A DNA stretch of 64,000 nucleotides, taken from NCBI GenBank assembly GCA_016342745.1, contig JAEINT010000002.1, positions 124,001 through 188,000 of the forward strand, given 5' to 3'. The stretch's first letter is position 1. Each line of letters starts with the position of its first letter. The notes beneath the pieces were generated by a model. The model was given only the letters and a program-made list of their open reading frames with translations. It made no database searches and was not told the DNA's origin. Source of the DNA: Labilibaculum sp. (lineage in GTDB: Bacteria; Bacteroidota; Bacteroidia; Bacteroidales; Marinifilaceae). Made by a program: the position numbers and the translations under genes. Shown piece after piece: positions 60,192 through 64,000 of this stretch.

Positions 60192-61677
60192 TAGTATCTG
60201 ATTCCTTAATAATTGTGTTAAATTTTTCCAAAGAAATTGGCTCAAATCCACGAGGTGCACTATGCACATCTTCAATTATGCCAAGTTCTATTAATTTAGC
60301 CATATTTAGCCTCTTTGGAAAGCTGTAAATGTATAGAAAATTCACAACAAATGGTCTGGAAAATTTATTGTAATTCCAATGTTTCTTTAATTCATTATCA
60401 TCGAAAACACTCCTTTTACGACATAATGATATAAATTCTTGTTCATCTCTAATATTGTCAAATACACTATCGACAATTCCAATTGTTGTGGTGACACTTT
60501 GATGAAATCCTCCAGTTCTATAAAAAAGTATTATATCTGCTCTTTTAATATCGCGATTTAAAGAGCGTGATATATACACTTTTCTAATTGCATTCCTGTG
60601 TGGAGCATTTTCTAGAAAGTTCTCGACACGTTCGTTTCGTAAATGAGAATCAGGTAATAAATCAGTGTGATACTGTGGATATATCGGAACTATGAATTTA
60701 GAGGACTTACGATCAATATAAGGATATGATAATCTTGGATTATTTTTATTAACATTTGGCGTAAAATCTCGAACAAATACACATTCAATTCCGTTATCAG
60801 TTTCTTTTTTTCCCCATTCTTTAAATCCCCAATCCTTGAGCAATTCGATTAATCGTTTTTGTTCTTCCCTTTTATCAAAAATGGTTACATATATTTCTTC
60901 AACGTGATTAGCTTTTGCATTGTCAAAAATTATTTTTAAAAACCTTTCACCCAACTTATAACCCGTAGAGGTTACTTTAAAGGTTCCAATTTTTAATCTT
61001 TTCTTTGGCAGAAATTCAGGAGTAATGTCTTTATAAATTTCAGTACTTTCCTCAATTTTTACGAACAGAAAAGCTTTTACTCCTTCATCTGTTTCGCATA
61101 TGTATGATTCCTTATCTGATTTTCGATTAAACCAATCTTCGAATTCAGCATAATCCCCTTTAAAAGAATCAAAAAAAGAGTCATCTAAATTAATATTCCC
61201 AAAATATTTTTTCCGAGCTGCTAAAATCTTATACTCAACTAGATCAGGATGTTCCGCAGTGCATTTTTCGATGAATCCATCAATGGTGAAAACATTATGA
61301 GAAACATTTAATGCTTTAGCCTTACGATGTAAACCTCTATCTTCAGTTATAATGCAATTAACCCTGTTTTTAAATAGTTCATTTAAAATTGATGTGTCAA
61401 TTGAATCATTTTCATTTCGATCATGTTTCCTTAATTCTTCAATATCCTTACAGTCTGGAGCAATTGTCTTTAGGACATTATAGTTTTCAGTTTTAATTTT
61501 AAAAGTCCTGACAACTTCTTTGTCTTTATAATTTTCTATTTCTTTTAGAGAATAAGGATGTATGCATTTCTCATGATGTAGTTTATCAATCCAATTAAAA
61601 AGTAAACCGATATCTTCATTGTGTGCATAATTAGCCTCTCGGTGAATAACAATATTCGTATCTAATAATATCCTCAT
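60169..61677 (-). CDS. PIN-GNAT-PUA-like (EVE/ASCH-type) three-domain fusion protein
   Basis: A 502-residue protein with three parts. Residues 1-150 form a PIN nuclease: LLDTNIVIH with Asp6, Glu46, NDSIDTSIL with Asp91/Asp94, and ITEDRGLH with Asp113, an intact acidic site. Residues about 180-310 look like a GNAT acetyltransferase: LKIGTFKVTSTGYKLGERFLKIIFDNA, then EEIYVTIFD and LLKDWGFKEWGKKE. Residues about 330-490 resemble a PUA-like EVE/ASCH barrel: VYISRSLNRDIKRADIILFYRTGGFHQS then GIVDSVF. PIN domains cut RNA. Overlaps the P-loop gene upstream by ATGA and the ASCH gene downstream. Confidence 0.8.
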   Translation of the reverse strand: MRILLDTNIVIHREANYAHNEDIGLLFNWIDKLHHEKCIHPYSLKEIENYKDKEVVRTFKIKTENYNVLKTIAPDCKDIEELRKHDRNENDSIDTSILNELFKNRVNCIITEDRGLHRKAKALNVSHNVFTIDGFIEKCTAEHPDLVEYKILAARKKYFGNINLDDSFFDSFKGDYAEFEDWFNRKSDKESYICETDEGVKAFLFVKIEESTEIYKDITPEFLPKKRLKIGTFKVTSTGYKLGERFLKIIFDNAKANHVEEIYVTIFDKREEQKRLIELLKDWGFKEWGKKETDNGIECVFVRDFTPNVNKNNPRLSYPYIDRKSSKFIVPIYPQYHTDLLPDSHLRNERVENFLENAPHRNAIRKVYISRSLNRDIKRADIILFYRTGGFHQSVTTTIGIVDSVFDNIRDEQEFISLCRKRSVFDDNELKKHWNYNKFSRPFVVNFLYIYSFPKRLNMAKLIELGIIEDVHSAPRGFEPISLEKFNTIIKESDTNESYFID

Positions 61678-62189
61678 CTTTTAGGTAATGTTTTAGTTAG
61701 ATTTATTGGGTTATCGTTTTTAATTTCAATAAAAGGAACATTTAATTTATGGGATATCTCTAGTGCATATTCAATCTCCATTTCTTGCATGAGTTTTAGG
61801 GTCATTTTTTCATAATTACACTCATCCCGTTGTTTTATCCTATCATATATTGTTCCTATGTCTGAAGTAACGACAGATATAACTTTGGGATTAATAGCTA
61901 AAAAAGTTTCTATCGGTATTTTCTTAGGAATATTATCCTTGTTTAACAAACAGAAGTGACCATCCAATAAATAATTACAAGAAGGTAAGGCCATAATAGC
62001 TCTTAACAATCGATCTTGAGTATTCTGTATATTGGCGACTTTTTTATTTCCCAATGAGCTAATTTCATCCCATCTTAAGAGTTCACTAGCTGTAATGTGA
62101 TTTACATCGTGAGTTTTCACAATTTCTTTACAAATTGTTCCTTTACCAACTCCATGTATTCCTCCAATAAAATAGATATCCTTATTCAT
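61674..62189 (-). CDS. P-loop NTPase (adenylate-kinase-like/AAA)
   Basis: A 171-residue nucleotide-binding protein. GIHGVGKGT at residues 10-18 is a Walker A motif after a short strand (DIYFIGG). YLLDGHFCLL gives a Walker B-like Asp, and TIYDRIKQRDECNYEKM looks like the lid/Arg-finger region of small kinases. It is shorter than adenylate kinase and probably phosphorylates a small molecule or nucleic acid end, or acts as an NTP-driven regulator. Its stop overlaps the start of the PIN-GNAT gene in an ATGA, so the two are tightly coupled. It starts 11 bases after the HNH gene. Confidence 0.82.
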   Translation of the reverse strand: MNKDIYFIGGIHGVGKGTICKEIVKTHDVNHITASELLRWDEISSLGNKKVANIQNTQDRLLRAIMALPSCNYLLDGHFCLLNKDNIPKKIPIETFLAINPKVISVVTSDIGTIYDRIKQRDECNYEKMTLKLMQEMEIEYALEISHKLNVPFIEIKNDNPINLTKTLPKR

Positions 62190-62200
62190 ATTAATATTTT

Positions 62201-62965
62201 TTATAAAATATTCTCCCTATGCCATCCCAAAAACTCCCTACTCGGTAATCCTCTTTCAGGCAAAATCATATCTTGCCCTTCCAGTTTGCCAAAATGAGTT
62301 TGGTAATAATCTTTGGTGCAATGTTCCTTTAGGTTTGTTGAAAGAATCATGCGATAATCTTCATCGAAACTAATTAGGTGTTTATCGAATGCTTTATCGT
62401 ATAAGGCCGAAAGGCAAATGCCATTGGCAGGGTTGAGGCGTTCTTCTTTGTTTTCTGCCCAAGGTAAAATGTGGCTAGCAATTAAAAGCTGCGGTAAGTC
62501 AATACCAGTTACCGCACATTTGCTGTGGTAGTTTGCCAGTATCACCTGTCTAAAGAAATTTTGGTTCACACGGGTCTTTACGTAAGTCGAACGAGTTTCA
62601 CCTACTAAATTACCTAGTTCGGGCAGTTGTGCTTCATATTTGTTTTCAAGTGTAAGGCCTTGCAGGTCGGCAAGTATGTTTTCACTCTCAAATATTAATG
62701 CTTCTCTGTTATTTTGGAATTCATCAAAGATCAAACGGTCACCCTTACCCGCATTTTTCATCCCTTTTATACCTCTCGCTTGCAAGTCTGGATCGAAACT
62801 AGCTAGGTTCGAGAGCTTTAAGCCAACTGCACTAGGTGTACGGCCAATCATTTCAGCCAACTGAATAATTTGTGGATTCGATTTGGAAATTTTTCCAAAA
62901 GGTATTTTACAATAGAGGTTAAAAGCGAGGATGAGTTGCTCTCTTGTCCAGTTTGGGCTGCGCAT
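62201..62965 (-). CDS. HNH endonuclease (HNH_2 type)
   Basis: A 254-residue protein. The N-terminus (NWTREQLILAFNLYCKIPFG, MIGRTPSAVGLKLSNLASFDP) is a helical DNA-binding-like region. The C-terminal HNH_2 domain has CAVTGIDLPQLLIASHILPW, NPANGICLSALYDKAFDKHLISFDE: the catalytic His, Asn and second His are in place. Proteins with this layout are usually annotated as putative restriction endonucleases and occur near defence genes. It is the first gene of the group with the P-loop, PIN-GNAT and ASCH genes. Its base use is richer in G and C than theirs. Confidence 0.88.
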   Translation of the reverse strand: MRSPNWTREQLILAFNLYCKIPFGKISKSNPQIIQLAEMIGRTPSAVGLKLSNLASFDPDLQARGIKGMKNAGKGDRLIFDEFQNNREALIFESENILADLQGLTLENKYEAQLPELGNLVGETRSTYVKTRVNQNFFRQVILANYHSKCAVTGIDLPQLLIASHILPWAENKEERLNPANGICLSALYDKAFDKHLISFDEDYRMILSTNLKEHCTKDYYQTHFGKLEGQDMILPERGLPSREFLGWHRENIL

Positions 62966-63180
62966 TTATTATTGTTTATAGGTTTGGGTTGAGTAAAAGT
63001 AAGGAAAATATCATAATAATAGCTTTGGGAAATACAATACTTCTTTCTAATCGTTTATCCCTTTGTTTGCCCTTCTAGTATCTAGGAAAATAATCTGTTA
63101 AACAAGAAAAATCATAAATAATATTATTAAAATACTTATTGTTGATCATATTTTACTTAAATTCATTACTCAATTTAAAA
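62966..63180. other. Upstream region of the HNH group, nothing further identified
   Basis: AT-rich sequence without a convincing gene between the HNH start and the 21-bp tandem array. Promoters for the minus-strand HNH group are expected here, but no well-spaced consensus stands out. Confidence 0.5.
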
Positions 63181-63417
63181 TAATGTTGAGGAGTGGGAGT
63201 TGTAAGGTGAAGGAAATGAGCTGTAAGTGGAAGGAGTAGGGATGCAGGCAGAAGCAGGAGAGAGGTAGATAGAAACAACAGCTTTGTAAGCCGAAGCAAC
63301 AAACATGTAGGTCGAAGCAGAAGAGATGTAGGTGGAAGCAACAGACATGTAGATCGAAGCAGAGGAGATGTAAGCGGAAGCAACAGACATGTTAACAGTA
63401 GCAATTAAACTGTAATT
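63181..63417. repeat. 21-bp tandem repeat array, about 11 units
   Basis: GTA (or a variant) recurs with exact 21-base spacing at 63202, 63223, 63244, 63265, 63286, 63307, 63328, 63349, 63370, 63391 and 63412. The best units run GTAxGxxGAAGCA, alternating between ACARACAT and GARGAGAT endings, so a 42-base higher-order unit is visible. Outer units are worn. The minus strand is open in two frames through the array and gives seven-residue repeats, but with no coding character. The plus strand has regular stops. Confidence 0.9.
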
Positions 63418-63444
63418 AGTATAAACTTTAAAAAAACAATCCTC

Positions 63445-64000
63445 ATGGGAACAAGACCAAAAACTTCCGAGTCAACAACATTAGAAGACTACCGCATCGC
63501 ATTAGACAATGCAGAAGCCCAACCCGTAATTTCATTTGTAATGACCGAATTGGGTTACGATTCGGAAGAATTGGCAAAAGGCAAAAGATTATTGGCCACA
63601 ACCCGCCAAGCCTACGATGCAAACAAAACCGAAGACGATGAAACCAGCGAGGCCTATGCCGATTTCTCTCACAAAAGAGCTTTACTCGACGATGTTTTTA
63701 CCATGCACCGTAAAAAAGCCAAAGTGGTATTTCGCAACGATCTGCTAACCGCCGATAAATTGGGCATTACCAATGCAAAACCTCGTAGCTACGTTAAATG
63801 GATCGAAGCAGCTAAAAATTTCTACAACTTAGCCTTAAGCAATACCGAAATTCAAGCCAAATTAGGCCGCCTAAAACTAACAGCTAAAGATTTAAAGGGT
63901 GCCAGCAAGTTAATCAGCGAAATAGAAACAGCACGTTCGCTATACCTTCAAGAAAAAGGGGAATCGCAAGAAGCAACCCAAATAAAAGACGAAGCCTTTT
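63445..64000 (+). CDS. Helical protein of unknown function (partial, runs off the window)
   Basis: At least 185 residues from the ATG at 63445 to the window edge, with no stop. It begins MGTRPKTSESTTLEDYRIALDNAEAQPVISFVMTELGYDSEELAKGKRLLATTRQAYDAN. It is almost entirely helical, without signal peptide, and contains HRKKAKVVFRND and TNAKPRSYVKWIEAAKNFYNLAL. A family of such proteins (xLGYDxxxLAxGKxLxxxxxxAYDxN) exists in several bacteria without assigned function. Its base use (GCC, CGC, CTA frequent) is unlike the AT-rich neighbours. The 21-bp tandem array ends about 28 bases upstream. Confidence 0.8.
   Translation, partial: MGTRPKTSESTTLEDYRIALDNAEAQPVISFVMTELGYDSEELAKGKRLLATTRQAYDANKTEDDETSEAYADFSHKRALLDDVFTMHRKKAKVVFRNDLLTADKLGITNAKPRSYVKWIEAAKNFYNLALSNTEIQAKLGRLKLTAKDLKGASKLISEIETARSLYLQEKGESQEATQIKDEAF

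Noticed and set aside
63153-63404. Two overlapping minus-strand open frames (83 and 71 codons) with seven-residue repeats rich in Leu or Ser/Ala
   Set aside because: They are a by-product of the 21-bp tandem array: any frame without a stop in one unit stays open through all units. Low complexity, two frames open at once, no start context.
63181-63417. CRISPR-like appearance of the tandem array
   Set aside because: Units are contiguous 21-base repeats without unique spacers, and no cas genes are in the window.

Overview
The window looks like chromosomal DNA of a Bacteroidota species, most likely an aquatic, AT-rich member near the Bacteroidales/Marinilabiliales (inference). The signs are: several good matches to the Bacteroidota promoter (TTTG or TTG, about 19-21 bases, then TAnnTTTG), almost no Shine-Dalgarno sequences, a PorZ-like protein of the type IX secretion system with a C-terminal sorting domain, a DUF2797 protein, LytTR signalling, FimB/Mfa2-like lipoproteins and a Bacteroidota-type tyrosine integrase.

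Layout. 1-5.2 kb: the end of an ATP synthase operon (atpD tail, atpC), a family 9 glycosyltransferase, a secreted glutathione peroxidase, and a lipid kinase/LTA-synthase-like pair on the minus strand. 5.3-11.5 kb: a six-gene minus-strand operon in which an OmpR/histidine-kinase pair is followed by a GT2 transferase, a duplicated LAB_N protein, an ArnT-like GT39 transferase and a sugar-nucleotide epimerase. It reads as a self-contained, signal-controlled envelope-modification locus. 11.6-32.9 kb: housekeeping and stress genes: YihY, an MlrC-like lipoprotein, thioredoxin-like proteins, a KamA-type radical SAM enzyme with a long structured leader, a U32 protein, ilvE, ahpC/ahpF, a class III cyclase fused to an HD domain, a universal stress protein, rdgB, porZ and recO.

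32.95-38.2 kb: a tRNA-Arg(CCT) gene carries a 5.1-kb integrated element. A 13-bp direct repeat marks both ends, the tRNA's probable own terminator now sits at the far end, and a 20-bp repeat near each end probably forms the integrase arm sites. The element carries an integrase, a helix-turn-helix protein, a probable replication initiator and small unknown genes, all on the minus strand.

38.4-51.5 kb: a TPR protein, a single polypeptide with three fused RidA domains, a PAS histidine kinase, a LytS/LytTR two-component pair followed by an esterase, and a CocE-like hydrolase. 51.9-59.8 kb: a patchwork of methyltransferases, small membrane proteins and lipoproteins. It is joined by duplicated promoter, terminator and interspersed repeat modules, including an orphan promoter copy.

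59.8-63.0 kb: a tightly packed minus-strand group (HNH endonuclease, P-loop NTPase, PIN-GNAT-PUA-like fusion, ASCH protein). This is the best candidate in the window for an undescribed conflict or RNA-processing system. 63.2-64.0 kb: an 11-unit, 21-bp tandem array upstream of a helical protein that runs off the end.
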